Assembly: GCF_003751225.1 (NCBI RefSeq)
Contig: NZ_RJKE01000001.1
Coordinates: 8,556,001-8,620,000, forward strand
DNA length: 64,000 nt
Reading direction: 5' to 3'
DNA from: Actinocorallia herbida
GTDB taxonomy: Bacteria; Actinomycetota; Actinomycetes; Streptosporangiales; Streptosporangiaceae
In this document: positions 43,239-59,952 of the stretch, piece after piece
Position numbering within the stretch: the stretch's first letter is position 1
How the letters are laid out: every line of letters starts with the position of its first letter
Position numbers and translations under genes: made by a program
The notes under the pieces: generated by a model
What the model saw: the letters and a program-made list of their open reading frames with translations, nothing else
Database searches by the model: none
What the model was told of the DNA's origin: nothing

Positions 43239-44357
43239 TTACTGCGGGGTGACGACGACCTGGACGCGCTGGAAGTCCTTCACCTCGGTGTAGCCGGAGG
43301 TGGCCATCGCCCGCTTGAGCGCCCCGATGAGGTTCATCGAGCCGTCCGCGACGTGCGACGGGCCGAACAGGATCTGCTCCAGGGTCCCGATCGTGCCGAG
43401 GTCGAGGCGGGTGCCGCGCGGCACGTCGCCGTGGTGGGCCTCGCTGCCCCAGTGGTAGCCGCGGCCCGGGGCCTCGGTGGCCCGCGCGATCGGCGAGCCG
43501 ACCATGACGGCGTCGGCGCCGCACGCGACGGCCTTGGCGATGTCACCGGAGGAGCGCATGCCACCATCGGCGATGACGTGCACGTACCGGCCGCCGGACT
43601 CGTCGAGGTAGTCCTTGCGGGCCGCCGCCACGTCCGCGACCGCGGTCGCCATCGGCACCGCGACGCCCAGCACGCCCCGCGTGGTGTGCGCGGAACCGCC
43701 GCCGAAGCCGACGAGCACGCCCGCCGCGCCGGTGCGCATCAGGTGCAGCGCCGCCTGGTAGGTCGCGCAGCCGCCGACGATGACGGGCACGTCGAGCTCG
43801 TAGATGAACTGCTTCAGGTTGAGCGGCTCGGCCCGGCCGGACACGTGCTCGGCCGAGACCGTCGTGCCGCGGATCACGAACAGGTCGACGCCCGCGTCCA
43901 CCACGGCCTTGGACAGCTTCGCGGTGCGCTGCGGCGACAGCGACGCCGCCACCGTGACGCCCGCGTCGCGGATCTCGGCGATCCGCTGCCCGATCAGCTC
44001 CTCCTTGATCGGCGCGCTGTAGACCTCCTGGAGCCGCCGGGTGGCCCGGGACTCGTCCAGCGACGCGATCTCCGCCAGTAGCGGCTCAGGGTTCTCGTAG
44101 CGGGTCCACAGACCCTCCAGGTCGAGCACCCCGACCCCGCCGAACCTGCCGATCGCGATGGCGGTCGCCGGGCTCACCACGGAGTCCATCGGCGCGACCA
44201 GCAGCGGGATCTCGAACCGGTAGGCGTCGATCTGCCAGGCGACCCCGACCTCCTCGGGGTCGCGCGTCCGACGGGACGGGACGATGCCGATCTCGTCGAA
44301 GGCGTAAGCCCGGCGCCCGCTCTTGCCGCGCCCGATCTCAACCTCAGCAGCCACCAT
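43239..44357 (-). CDS. guaB3: GuaB3, IMP-dehydrogenase-family protein without CBS domains
   Basis: 372 residues. The (beta/alpha)8 barrel is recognisable (PLLVAPMDSVVSP, GGVGVLDLEGL, VIVGGCATYQAALHLMRTGA, DGGMRSSGDIAKAVACGADA). No CBS domains are present. The loop that carries the catalytic cysteine in IMPDH (GSICTTR in the neighbour) reads GSAHTTR here (residues 221-227): the Cys is a His. This is typical of actinobacterial GuaB3, so IMP dehydrogenase activity is unlikely; some GuaB3 homologues in other phyla are reported as GMP reductases. Ninety bases separate it from guaB. Confidence 0.85.
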   Translation of the reverse strand: MVAAEVEIGRGKSGRRAYAFDEIGIVPSRRTRDPEEVGVAWQIDAYRFEIPLLVAPMDSVVSPATAIAIGRFGGVGVLDLEGLWTRYENPEPLLAEIASLDESRATRRLQEVYSAPIKEELIGQRIAEIRDAGVTVAASLSPQRTAKLSKAVVDAGVDLFVIRGTTVSAEHVSGRAEPLNLKQFIYELDVPVIVGGCATYQAALHLMRTGAAGVLVGFGGGSAHTTRGVLGVAVPMATAVADVAAARKDYLDESGGRYVHVIADGGMRSSGDIAKAVACGADAVMVGSPIARATEAPGRGYHWGSEAHHGDVPRGTRLDLGTIGTLEQILFGPSHVADGSMNLIGALKRAMATSGYTEVKDFQRVQVVVTPQ

Positions 44358-44448
44358 CTAGCCCTTCATATGTGCGACCCCTCGGAGGGGCTACGCGTCC
44401 TCGGCACCCCTCAGCGGGGGTCCCAACGCCAAGCCGAACCCAGCGAGT

Positions 44449-46435
<1,987 letters not shown>

Positions 46436-46436
46436 C

Positions 46437-47093
46437 TCAGGCCGTCTGCCTGGGCTCCTCCAGGGCCTCCATCGCCACGGCCATCGCCCGCAGCCGGGCG
46501 AGCGCGCGGTGCTGCGCCACGCGGACCGCGCCCGCACTCATGCCCAGAACCGTGCCGGTCTCCTCGGCGGAGAGCCCGCGCACCACCCGCAGCAGCACCA
46601 GCTCCCGCTGCTGGGCGGGCAGCCTGCCGAGCATCTCGCGCGCCTGCGCCGCCTCCAGGTAGCGCACCACGGTCTCCTCCGGACCCGGACCCTCGTCCGG
46701 GCCGTCGGGAAGGTCCTCGGTGGGCACCGCCGTGCGCAGGGCCACCCGCAGCGCGTCGGCGATCTTGTGCGCGGCGATCCCGAAGACGAACGACACGAAA
46801 GGCCGTCCCATGTCGCGGTAGCGCGGCAGCGCGGACAGAACGGCGATGCACACTTCCTGCGCGACGTCGTCGGCCGCGTGGTACTGCCCCGACACCCGGC
46901 CCAGCCTGGACCGGCAATAACGCACCACCATCGGGCGCACCTGCCCGATCAGAACCTCGGTGGCCAAAGGGTCACCCTGAACGGCGAGAGTGGCAAGTTC
47001 CCGCAGATCGAGTTCGTTCTCCCCGGTACGGGACGGCCCCGGCTCCAGCCGATGATCGGTCCCGACGATCGCAGCCTCCGTCACGTAGAGCAC
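46437..47093 (-). CDS. SigD-like RNA polymerase sigma factor
   Basis: 218 residues from the GTG at 47093 (a second GTG at 47084 is equally likely). Region 2: [40 protein letters not shown], then [15 protein letters not shown]. Region 4: [20 protein letters not shown] and [20 protein letters not shown]. Neighbourhood (guaB3, guaB2, DUF5319 on one side, groEL1-groES on the other) matches SigD of mycobacteria and the related SigR/SigH-free ECF group. The anti-sigma gene rsdA found next to sigD in mycobacteria is absent here. No ribosome site is seen; the leader is very G-rich. Confidence 0.82.
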   Translation of the reverse strand: MLYVTEAAIVGTDHRLEPGPSRTGENELDLRELATLAVQGDPLATEVLIGQVRPMVVRYCRSRLGRVSGQYHAADDVAQEVCIAVLSALPRYRDMGRPFVSFVFGIAAHKIADALRVALRTAVPTEDLPDGPDEGPGPEETVVRYLEAAQAREMLGRLPAQQRELVLLRVVRGLSAEETGTVLGMSAGAVRVAQHRALARLRAMAVAMEALEEPRQTA

Positions 47094-47149
47094 TATGCCC
47101 AGCCGGAAGGTTCAAGTCTTCACAAGTGACGGCCACGAAATGGTCACAG

Positions 47150-47430
47150 TGCCAGAACCCAACCCCCGAACCCCCTTTCAGAACACAAAACCCCCCACAG
47201 CCCACCCCCAACAACATTTCAAACCCCGCCCCACCCCCCAATTCACCTCAACCCGGCCCCACCCCGGACCCGCGGCCGCCCACGCCCCGCCCCAGGACCT
47301 TCCACCCCCGCCCGGGGTACCCCGCACCCGGCCGAGGCCCCACCACCCCATCGGACGGCCCTCCACCCAATGGACGGCCACCACCCCGCTCACCCGAGGA
47401 CCTTCCACCCCCGGCACCGACCAATGGGAC
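47150..47430. other. Strongly C-rich intergenic leader with 17-bp direct repeat
   Basis: This stretch upstream of the minus-strand sigma gene holds no credible gene. The plus strand is C-rich and G-poor, so the sigma-sense strand has many G runs: GGGGGGTGGGGCGGGG around 47225-47240 and GGGGGTTCGGGGG around 47163-47175. AGGACCTTCCACCCCCG occurs at 47294-47310 and again at 47397-47413. A Pro-rich open frame over it is a by-product of composition. Confidence 0.6.
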
Positions 47431-47444
47431 CCTCGTGAGGGCGC

Positions 47445-47492
47445 CTTGGGGCTGCCCCGTAGGCCCCAAGGGCCGGAGGGGCAGCCCCAAGA
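47445..47492. terminator. Second hairpin downstream of groEL1
   Basis: Perfect 14-bp stem CTTGGGGCTGCCCC / GGGGCAGCCCCAAG; a back-up terminator behind the one at 47511-47563. Confidence 0.65.
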
Positions 47493-47510
47493 TCGAAAGC
47501 GCCCGAACAG

Positions 47511-47563
47511 CCGATAGGCCGGGTCTGCGAGCCCCCAGGGCGAGCAGACCCGGCCTATCGGCC
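47511..47563 (-). terminator. groEL1 terminator
   Basis: Perfect 19-bp stem (GCCGATAGGCCGGGTCTGC and its complement) with a 15-base loop, eight bases after the groEL1 stop. Confidence 0.85.
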
Positions 47564-47571
47564 ATGAAAAC

Positions 47572-49341
<1,770 letters not shown>

Positions 49342-49650
49342 TTACTTGTCGATGATCGCCAGCACGTCGCGGGCGGACAGGACGAGGTACTCCTCGCCGT
49401 TGTACTTGACCTCGGTGCCGCCGTACTTGGAGTACAGGACGACGTCGCCCACGGCGACGTCCAGCGGCACGCGGGCGCCCTTGTCGTCGACCCGGCCCGG
49501 GCCGACGGCCAGGACGGTGCCCTCCTGGGGCTTCTCCTTGGCGGTGTCCGGAATGACCAGGCCGGAAGCAGTGGTGGTCTCGGCCTCGAGCGGCTGGACC
49601 ACGATGCGGTCCTCGAGCGGCTTGAGGACAACCTTGGTGGCGGTCGACAC
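49342..49650 (-). CDS. groES: Co-chaperonin GroES
   Basis: 102 residues from a GTG with GGGGAGG ahead. [20 protein letters not shown], the mobile loop [18 protein letters not shown], and the C-terminal [18 protein letters not shown] are all standard. Forms the heptameric lid on GroEL; the only groES in the window, so it probably serves both GroEL1 and GroEL2. Controlled by HrcA at the CIRCE element ~100 bases upstream. Confidence 0.97.
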   Translation of the reverse strand: MSTATKVVLKPLEDRIVVQPLEAETTTASGLVIPDTAKEKPQEGTVLAVGPGRVDDKGARVPLDVAVGDVVLYSKYGGTEVKYNGEEYLVLSARDVLAIIDK

Positions 49651-49747
49651 GTCGAACCTCCCCTTCGGATGTGAAGTGTGCGTCGAAATGCTTAGGAGGC
49701 GACCTCGACCGGCCTGTCGTCGCGGGTGCCAGACCGGGCTCGTCGCT

Positions 49748-49774
49748 TTGGCACTCTCGATGGGAGAGTGCCAG
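49748..49774. promoter_or_regulatory. CIRCE element (HrcA operator) of groES-groEL1
   Basis: TGGCACTC-N9-GAGTGCCA, a perfect 8-bp inverted repeat with the standard 9-base spacer, matching the CIRCE consensus core GCACTC-N9-GAGTGC. Confidence 0.9.
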
Positions 49775-49848
49775 TCAGTGACATTATGCCGTGCCTCAAC
49801 GACAGTCAACCGGACGCTCTGTAGTGGGACCGGCTCTACCGTTGAGTC

Positions 49849-51021
49849 ATGGAGATCGACGGGTTCGAAGGACTGCTCACCCCCTCCGGGCAGGAGGTTC
49901 TCGCGCGGGCCGCGGAAGCCGACACGTCCGAGGGCGGGCTGCTCGCGGCGGCCTCCCGGCTCCGGGAGCGGTATCCCGCCGAACTCGTCGGCGCGGCGCT
50001 GACCCAGGTGCGACTGCGCGTCAGGGCGGCCGCCAAGTTCGGACCCGACGCGGCCCGCATGTACTTCACCCCGCACGGCCTCGAGCAGTCCACCCGGTCG
50101 GCCGTCGCCGCCTACCGCGCCGCCCGCTTCACCGGGCCCGTCCTCGAACTGTGCTGCGGCATCGGCGCCGACCTCGCCTTCCGCGCCCGCGCCGGGGTCC
50201 CGGGCACCGGCGTCGACCTCGACCCCCTGACGGTCTCGGTCGCCCGCGCCAACCTCGCGGCCTTCGGCGTCGAGGACGTCGCCTCCGTGCGCCAGGGAGA
50301 CGCACTCGACCAGGACCCCGCGGGCTACGCCGAGGTCTTCGCCGACCCTGGACGGCGCACCGCGCGCGGGCGCGTCTTCGACCCCAAGTCCTACGAGCCG
50401 CCCCTGGACGACCTCCTCGGCCTCGCCATGAAGGCCCCGGGCGCGTGCGTCAAGGTGGCCCCCGGAATCCCCTACGAGGCGATCCCCGAGGGCGCGAGCA
50501 CCGAATGGATCTCCGAGGACGGCGACGTCAAGGAGGCGGCCCTGTGGCTCGGCACGCTCGCCGAAGGGCCGGTCCGCAAGGCGACCCTCCTGCGCGGCGG
50601 CGAGGTCCACAGCCTCGAACCCGACCCGAAGACGACGGTCCCGCCCGTTCGCCCGTGGGGCCGCTACCTGTACGAGCCGGACGGGGCGGTCATCCGCGCG
50701 CACCTCGTCGGGGAGGCCGCGGCGCTCGTCGAGGGGGGCCTGGCCGACCCCCGCATCGCCTACATCACCTCCGACGCCCTCGTCGGCACCCCGTACACCG
50801 CCGCCTACGAGATCCACGAGGTCCTCCCCTTCTCCGTCAAGCGCCTCAAGGCCGCGCTGCGCGCCCACGACATCGGCGTCCTCACCCTCAAGAAGCGGGG
50901 CTTCGCCGCCGACCTCGACAAGCTCCGGCGCGACCTGCGCCCGGCCGGCTCCCGCCCCGGAACCGTCGTGCTGACCCGGATCGGCGAGGCGCCCGTCGCG
51001 CTCATCTGCGGACGTCCCTGA
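49849..51021 (+). CDS. Class I SAM-dependent methyltransferase (THUMP-like)
   Basis: 390 residues. SAM-binding motif I is [16 protein letters not shown] followed by GVDLDP (acidic end of strand 2). A second catalytic-type segment, [17 protein letters not shown], resembles the DPPR/DPGR motif of rRNA methyltransferases. The C-terminal third ([20 protein letters not shown], then TLKKRGF) looks like a THUMP-associated RNA-binding part. Conserved next to groES in actinobacteria; an RNA methyltransferase is the best guess. Divergent from groES across the CIRCE promoter region. Confidence 0.75.
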   Translation: MEIDGFEGLLTPSGQEVLARAAEADTSEGGLLAAASRLRERYPAELVGAALTQVRLRVRAAAKFGPDAARMYFTPHGLEQSTRSAVAAYRAARFTGPVLELCCGIGADLAFRARAGVPGTGVDLDPLTVSVARANLAAFGVEDVASVRQGDALDQDPAGYAEVFADPGRRTARGRVFDPKSYEPPLDDLLGLAMKAPGACVKVAPGIPYEAIPEGASTEWISEDGDVKEAALWLGTLAEGPVRKATLLRGGEVHSLEPDPKTTVPPVRPWGRYLYEPDGAVIRAHLVGEAAALVEGGLADPRIAYITSDALVGTPYTAAYEIHEVLPFSVKRLKAALRAHDIGVLTLKKRGFAADLDKLRRDLRPAGSRPGTVVLTRIGEAPVALICGRP

Positions 51022-51376
51022 AAAGCGCGGTTCAGGATCAGGCAAACAATGGGGCGCACAACTGGAATTACTTTTCCCCGGCCGGTGAAGAATTCCCAGT
51101 TCCGGCCCGCGCCGCCGTTCGGCCGCCCCGCCCGCTTTTCCCGCCATACCACCCCGAAACGATCGCCATTCAGACCGAAGAACACCCACATCAGCCAACC
51201 GAAACCACGAGATCCGGCTTATCCCACGAAGCAGTTGATCTCCCGCCGCATCCCTGGTCTCGCGGCATTCCAACGCCGTTCTATCGCTTTGTGATCAAGC
51301 ACTAAAGTGAGCACTTCACATCAATGCCACGAGCCCTACAGGTATTCAGGGGCACGGGCGTGAGAAGGGGCATGCG
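51022..51376. other. Non-coding gap before the coiled-coil gene
   Basis: About 355 bases with no supported gene and clearly lower GC than its surroundings. It holds a near-palindrome GGAATTaCTT ... AAGAATTCC (about 51063-51093) that may terminate the methyltransferase mRNA, and AAGTGAGCACTT around 51305, which may belong to the promoter of the next gene. Confidence 0.5.
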
Positions 51377-52789
51377 TTGGAAACGAATCACAACTTCCTG
51401 CAGACGGGGGGTCAACCGGTCTCGGACCGGATGCGGGAGTTGCTCGCCCGGGCGGCGCAAGACCATGTGTACGAATCACGTTCACAGGGTCAGGTCCTTG
51501 ACGAGATCCGCCAGCGGCTCGAAGGCATGGAGTGGCTGCTGCGCGAGGTCCGGGAACGCGAACTCACCAGCCTCACCGGCCAGCTCGACGGCGTCCGAGG
51601 CCAGGTCGAGGAGCTCACCGGGAAGGCGCCCGGCTGGGCGGAGGGCCTGGGCGAGCACCTCGAAGCCGTCGGCGAGCGGATCAAACCCGTCAGCGAACTC
51701 CCGGCGCTGTGGGCCGACGTCGGCGTCGTCGCCGAGAACGTCGACGAGAGCCTGACCCGGCTCCAGAACGTCATGGACTCCGCGGCGCACATCGCGGACG
51801 CCACCGCCGCGGCGTCCCAGCGCATGGAGGAGATGACCAAGCGCCTCGACAAGCTCCAGGGCGCGATGGAGGCCGCCTCCGTCCGCTTCAACCGGCTCGA
51901 CAAGTCCCTCGCCGAGCTGGGCCACCGGTCGGAGAAGCTGGAACACACCGTCACCGGGATCACCGGCCGGGTCGAGCAGTCGCTCTCCGACATGGCCGAC
52001 CGCATCGACCAGGGCCTCGACTCGGTCGGCAGCCGCGTCGAAGGCCTCGGCGGCCGGCTGGAGGGCATCGACGGACGACTCGAAGGACTCAGCGGCAAGA
52101 TCAACGGATTCGACAGCCGCTTCGACGCCCTCGGCGAGCGCCTCAGCCAGCTCCCCGCCGCGCTGGAGATCAACGAGATCCACCGCAGGCTCGCCGAGCT
52201 CGCGCAGCGCCCGCACCTGGACTACGGCGAGCGCTTCGACGAGCTGGAGCGGCAGGTCAGCACCGTCACCGACCCGCTCATCGTGGAACTGCGCAGCCGC
52301 CCCGACCGCGGCGAGATCGAGGACACCGTGTCCAAGATCGTGGAGAGCGCGTACAGCGGCCTCAGCAAGCGGCTCGACGAGACCGGCCGGGAGGTGCAGG
52401 ACGACGTCAAGCGACGACTCGAAGGCGCCCAGGACGATGTGTCCCGCAAATTCGAGAATGTCCGAGAGGACATCTCCAAGCGGTTCGAGGACATCCACCT
52501 CGATGTCGCCAAACGCGTCGAAGGCGTCTTCGACGAGGTGGTCAAACGGTCGGACGCCGTCCACGAAGAGGTCACCAAGCGGACCGACGCCGTCCACGAG
52601 CAGGTCGCCAAGCGCTCGGAGACCATGCAGACCGAAATCAGCAAACGCGTCGAGGGCGTGCAGACCGAAGTGGGCAACCGCGTCGGCGCCGTCCACGAGG
52701 ACGTGCTCAAGCGTCTCGCCACCCTTGAGGAGACGATGCTCGCCCTCGCCGAAGCGCTGCTCCGCCCCCGCAGGGACGGCAAAGAGTAA
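51377..52789 (+). CDS. Long coiled-coil protein with 7- then 11-residue repeats
   Basis: 470 residues. Start taken as TTG at 51377 because AAGGGG lies six bases upstream; an ATG at 51431 (MRELLARAAQ) is the alternative. Nearly all helical. Residues 218-259 are six heptads of the type GxRLEGL. Residues 346-444 are nine consecutive 11-residue units ([K/R]Rxx.V.xEVx, such as KRSDAVHEEVT and KRTDAVHEQVA). No signal peptide, membrane helix or enzyme motif. Hendecad repeats form right-handed coiled coils or amphipathic helices that lie on membranes, as in apolipoproteins. Looks like a cytoskeletal or membrane-surface protein; family not recognised. A strong hairpin follows. Confidence 0.75.
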   Translation: METNHNFLQTGGQPVSDRMRELLARAAQDHVYESRSQGQVLDEIRQRLEGMEWLLREVRERELTSLTGQLDGVRGQVEELTGKAPGWAEGLGEHLEAVGERIKPVSELPALWADVGVVAENVDESLTRLQNVMDSAAHIADATAAASQRMEEMTKRLDKLQGAMEAASVRFNRLDKSLAELGHRSEKLEHTVTGITGRVEQSLSDMADRIDQGLDSVGSRVEGLGGRLEGIDGRLEGLSGKINGFDSRFDALGERLSQLPAALEINEIHRRLAELAQRPHLDYGERFDELERQVSTVTDPLIVELRSRPDRGEIEDTVSKIVESAYSGLSKRLDETGREVQDDVKRRLEGAQDDVSRKFENVREDISKRFEDIHLDVAKRVEGVFDEVVKRSDAVHEEVTKRTDAVHEQVAKRSETMQTEISKRVEGVQTEVGNRVGAVHEDVLKRLATLEETMLALAEALLRPRRDGKE

Positions 52790-52806
52790 GCGCCTTTGAC
52801 GCACAC

Positions 52807-52846
52807 GGCCTTACGGAGGGAGCGCCAGGCGCCCCTCCGTAAGGCC
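52807..52846. terminator. Terminator of the coiled-coil gene
   Basis: Perfect 14-bp stem GGCCTTACGGAGGG / CCCTCCGTAAGGCC, 18 bases after the stop. Confidence 0.85.
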
Positions 52847-52919
52847 ACGTGCGTGACCGGGAAAGTGTTACGTTCAGCTTCCGCAAAATCACTCCTCATC
52901 CCCTTCGGAATCCGTTTAC

Positions 52920-53843
52920 ATGGACCCCGTGACCACCGACACCGCAGCCCGCACCGCGAGGGCCCTGCCGCTGGGCAGGCCGCCCAGCGCGGCCACCCTG
53001 CGCTGGGTGTGCGAGTGCCTGGGCGCCGGCAGCACGGTGCGCCTCCAGCGACCGCTCACCGGCGGGGTGAGCCGCACCAACCACACGCTGCTCGTCGAGA
53101 CCCGCTCCGGCAGCGTCCACCGCCTCGTGCTGCGCCGCTGGACCGACTGGGACCCCGAGTACCCGCCGGAGCGCGAGATCGCCGCGCTGCTGCTCCTGGC
53201 CGGCTGCGAGATCCCCACCCCTCAGCTCATCGCCGCGGACCCCTCAGGCGGCCGCTGCGACGCGCCGGCGCTGCTCATCACCCGGCTGCCCGGCCACCCG
53301 CCGCGGCCGCTGCCAGAGGACCTCTCGGAGTACCTCATCCAGCTCGCCGCCGCCCTGGTCACCCTCCACGACGTCAAGGGCGCCACCACCATGCCGCCCT
53401 ACGCCCCGTACAACCGGCTCCTGACCCGTCAGCCGCCGTTCCACGCCCGCAACCCCGGGGTCTGGGACAAGGCCCAGGAGATCGTCACCGAGCCCCCGCC
53501 CGACTTCGTCCCGCACTTCATCCACCGCGACTACCACCCCGACAACTCCCTGTGGGCCAACGGCCGCCTCCAGGGCGTCGTCGACTGGGACAAGGCCTCC
53601 TACGGCCCCATCGGCGTCGACGTCGCGCACATGCGCTGGAACCTCGTCGCCCGCTACGGTCCCGACGCCGCCGACGCCTTCTCCGCGGCGTTCGAACAGG
53701 TCCGCGGCAACTACGACCACCACCCGTACTGGGACGTCCGCTGCATCGTCGACCTCCTCCCGGAGGACACCGCGCAGCCCCTGCCGGCGCCCCTGGTCGA
53801 ACGCCTCGAAGACCACCTGGAACGCTGCCTCAGCCTGCTCTAG
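52920..53843 (+). CDS. Aminoglycoside-phosphotransferase-family kinase
   Basis: 307 residues from ATG. Catalytic loop FIHRDYHPDNSLW (Brenner motif HxDxxxxN) and the metal site GVVDWDKASYGP; upstream, LTGGVSRTNHTLLVETRSG is the nucleotide-binding loop with the following beta strand holding LVLRRW. The family phosphorylates small hydroxylated molecules such as aminoglycosides, choline, homoserine or sugars; nothing nearby sets the substrate. A resistance role should not be assumed. Single gene between a terminator and the rRNA operon. Confidence 0.8.
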   Translation: MDPVTTDTAARTARALPLGRPPSAATLRWVCECLGAGSTVRLQRPLTGGVSRTNHTLLVETRSGSVHRLVLRRWTDWDPEYPPEREIAALLLLAGCEIPTPQLIAADPSGGRCDAPALLITRLPGHPPRPLPEDLSEYLIQLAAALVTLHDVKGATTMPPYAPYNRLLTRQPPFHARNPGVWDKAQEIVTEPPPDFVPHFIHRDYHPDNSLWANGRLQGVVDWDKASYGPIGVDVAHMRWNLVARYGPDAADAFSAAFEQVRGNYDHHPYWDVRCIVDLLPEDTAQPLPAPLVERLEDHLERCLSLL

Positions 53844-53950
53844 CCAGCGCCGCACCCTACGGACCGCGCCGATCCGGTGCGGCGATGGCGGGCCATGGTC
53901 TCCGGATATGCGGAGAGGTCCGGGAATGCAAGAATCCCCGGGGAATGCGG

Positions 53951-53981
53951 AAAGGCCCCGAACCTGTGGTTCGGGGCCTTT
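53951..53981 (-). terminator. rRNA operon terminator
   Basis: Perfect 14-bp stem AAAGGCCCCGAACC / GGTTCGGGGCCTTT with a 3-base loop, 12 bases past the 5S gene on the minus strand. Confidence 0.88.
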
Positions 53982-53992
53982 CCTCACAACAA

Positions 53993-54110
53993 TTGCGGCG
54001 GTGTCCTACTCTCCCACACAGTCTCCCGTGCAGTACCATCGGCGCTGGAGGGCTTAACTTCCGGGTTCGAGATGGGACCGGGTGTTTCCCCTCCGCCATA
54101 ACCGCCGCAA
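53993..54110 (-). rRNA. rrf: 5S ribosomal RNA
   Basis: Read on the minus strand the segment starts TTGCGGCGGTTATGGCGGAG and includes CGGTCCCATCTCGAACCCGG and GCGCCGATGGTACTGC, the conserved 5S blocks. The two ends (GCGGCGGT / ACCGCCGC) pair to form helix I. About 118 nt. Confidence 0.95.
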
Positions 54111-54241
54111 GCCTCAGCTCGCGGACACAAACGGTCAGCGAAAGTATTCTCTTTTTTTGGTGTTGCGGTTCGGCCGGCTGTTTTCCGGGAACCGCACAGG
54201 GACGCGAGCACACATGTTACGTCTTGCAGCATGGATGTGTT

Positions 54242-59267
<5,026 letters not shown>

Positions 59268-59420
59268 GGTCTACCGACCCGAAGCAAGCTCCGAGCCAAA
59301 CCTAAAGGTGTTGAAACTGGCAAGAACAAGGTCTTGGCTGACCTTGTCGATTGCCTCAAAGAAATCCTCAGACGAGGATGACCAGAACCGAAGTCCTGGC
59401 CTAATTTGGCACTGACTTTT

Positions 59421-59441
59421 AGCACGCTGTTGAGTTCTCAA
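59421..59441 (-). promoter_or_regulatory. rRNA leader antitermination/processing block
   Basis: Minus strand TTGAGAACTCAACAGCGTGC, the box conserved ahead of 16S in streptomycetes and relatives; related sequence occurs in the 16S-23S spacer. Confidence 0.6.
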
Positions 59442-59497
59442 GAAACGGACTCGCACCGTTTTCCACCCTTTCGGGCTTCTTTTGGAGCAACCCTTCT

Positions 59498-59525
59498 AAC
59501 TTACCAGGTTTCGGAAGCTTGTCAA
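59498..59525 (-). promoter_or_regulatory. rrn promoter 1
   Basis: TTGACA-N16-TAAGTT on the minus strand, about 230 bases before 16S; followed by GAAGGGTTGCTCC in the expected start region. Confidence 0.75.
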
Positions 59526-59595
59526 CTTCTTTTTCCTGTCTCACACTGTGCTCTAGATCCGCTACTTTCGTACCGGGCTCCGGAGCAACCCTCCT

Positions 59596-59623
59596 AACCT
59601 AGCAGATCTGCCCGAAGTGTCAA
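59596..59623 (-). promoter_or_regulatory. rrn promoter 2
   Basis: TTGACA-N16-TAGGTT on the minus strand. The downstream GGAGGGTTGCTCCGG resembles the sequence after promoter 1, so the two are probably duplicated. Confidence 0.75.
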
Positions 59624-59754
59624 ACTTCGTCCCGATCTGTCGCTTTCGGCCACGGCGAACCGCGCCCTCAAGCGGGTGGATCTCAGAGGATTCCCCGCGA
59701 TCGGCCGCCCCTCGGTCTCCCTCGTTGCGGCCCGCTCTCAGCGGGGCGAAGCAA

Positions 59755-59783
59755 ACGTTATGCCCCCTCCGCCTGATCGTCAA
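59755..59783 (-). promoter_or_regulatory. Candidate rrn promoter 3
   Basis: TTGACG-N17-TAACGT on the minus strand, upstream of the other two. The rest of 59624-59952 holds no gene, only a triple CTCCCGTG repeat at 59833-59856. Confidence 0.5.
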
Positions 59784-59900
59784 ACCGGCCCGCAGGAAAA
59801 GTTCAACGGAAGTCCCCTCACCCGCTCAGCCCCTCCCGTGCTCCCGTGCTCCCGTGCTCCCCGAGAGGATCGGGGCGGACCCCGGCACCGCCCGGCCAGG

Positions 59901-59932
59901 GCCCGCTCCGTCCTCCCCGCCAGGAGCGGGGC
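59901..59932 (-). terminator. Hairpin after the quinone oxidoreductase gene
   Basis: GCCCGCTCC pairs with GGAGCGGGGC across a 13-base loop, 20 bases past the stop. Confidence 0.55.
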
Positions 59933-59952
59933 GGGCCGCCCGGGTCGTTCGG

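Noticed and set aside
53877..54101. Open frame around the rRNA terminator and 5S gene
   Set aside because: It runs through a perfect hairpin and the 5S rRNA; no ribosome site.
59833..59856. Triple CTCCCGTG repeat as a possible array
   Set aside because: Only three 8-bp copies without spacers; not a CRISPR or integration site, probably slippage.
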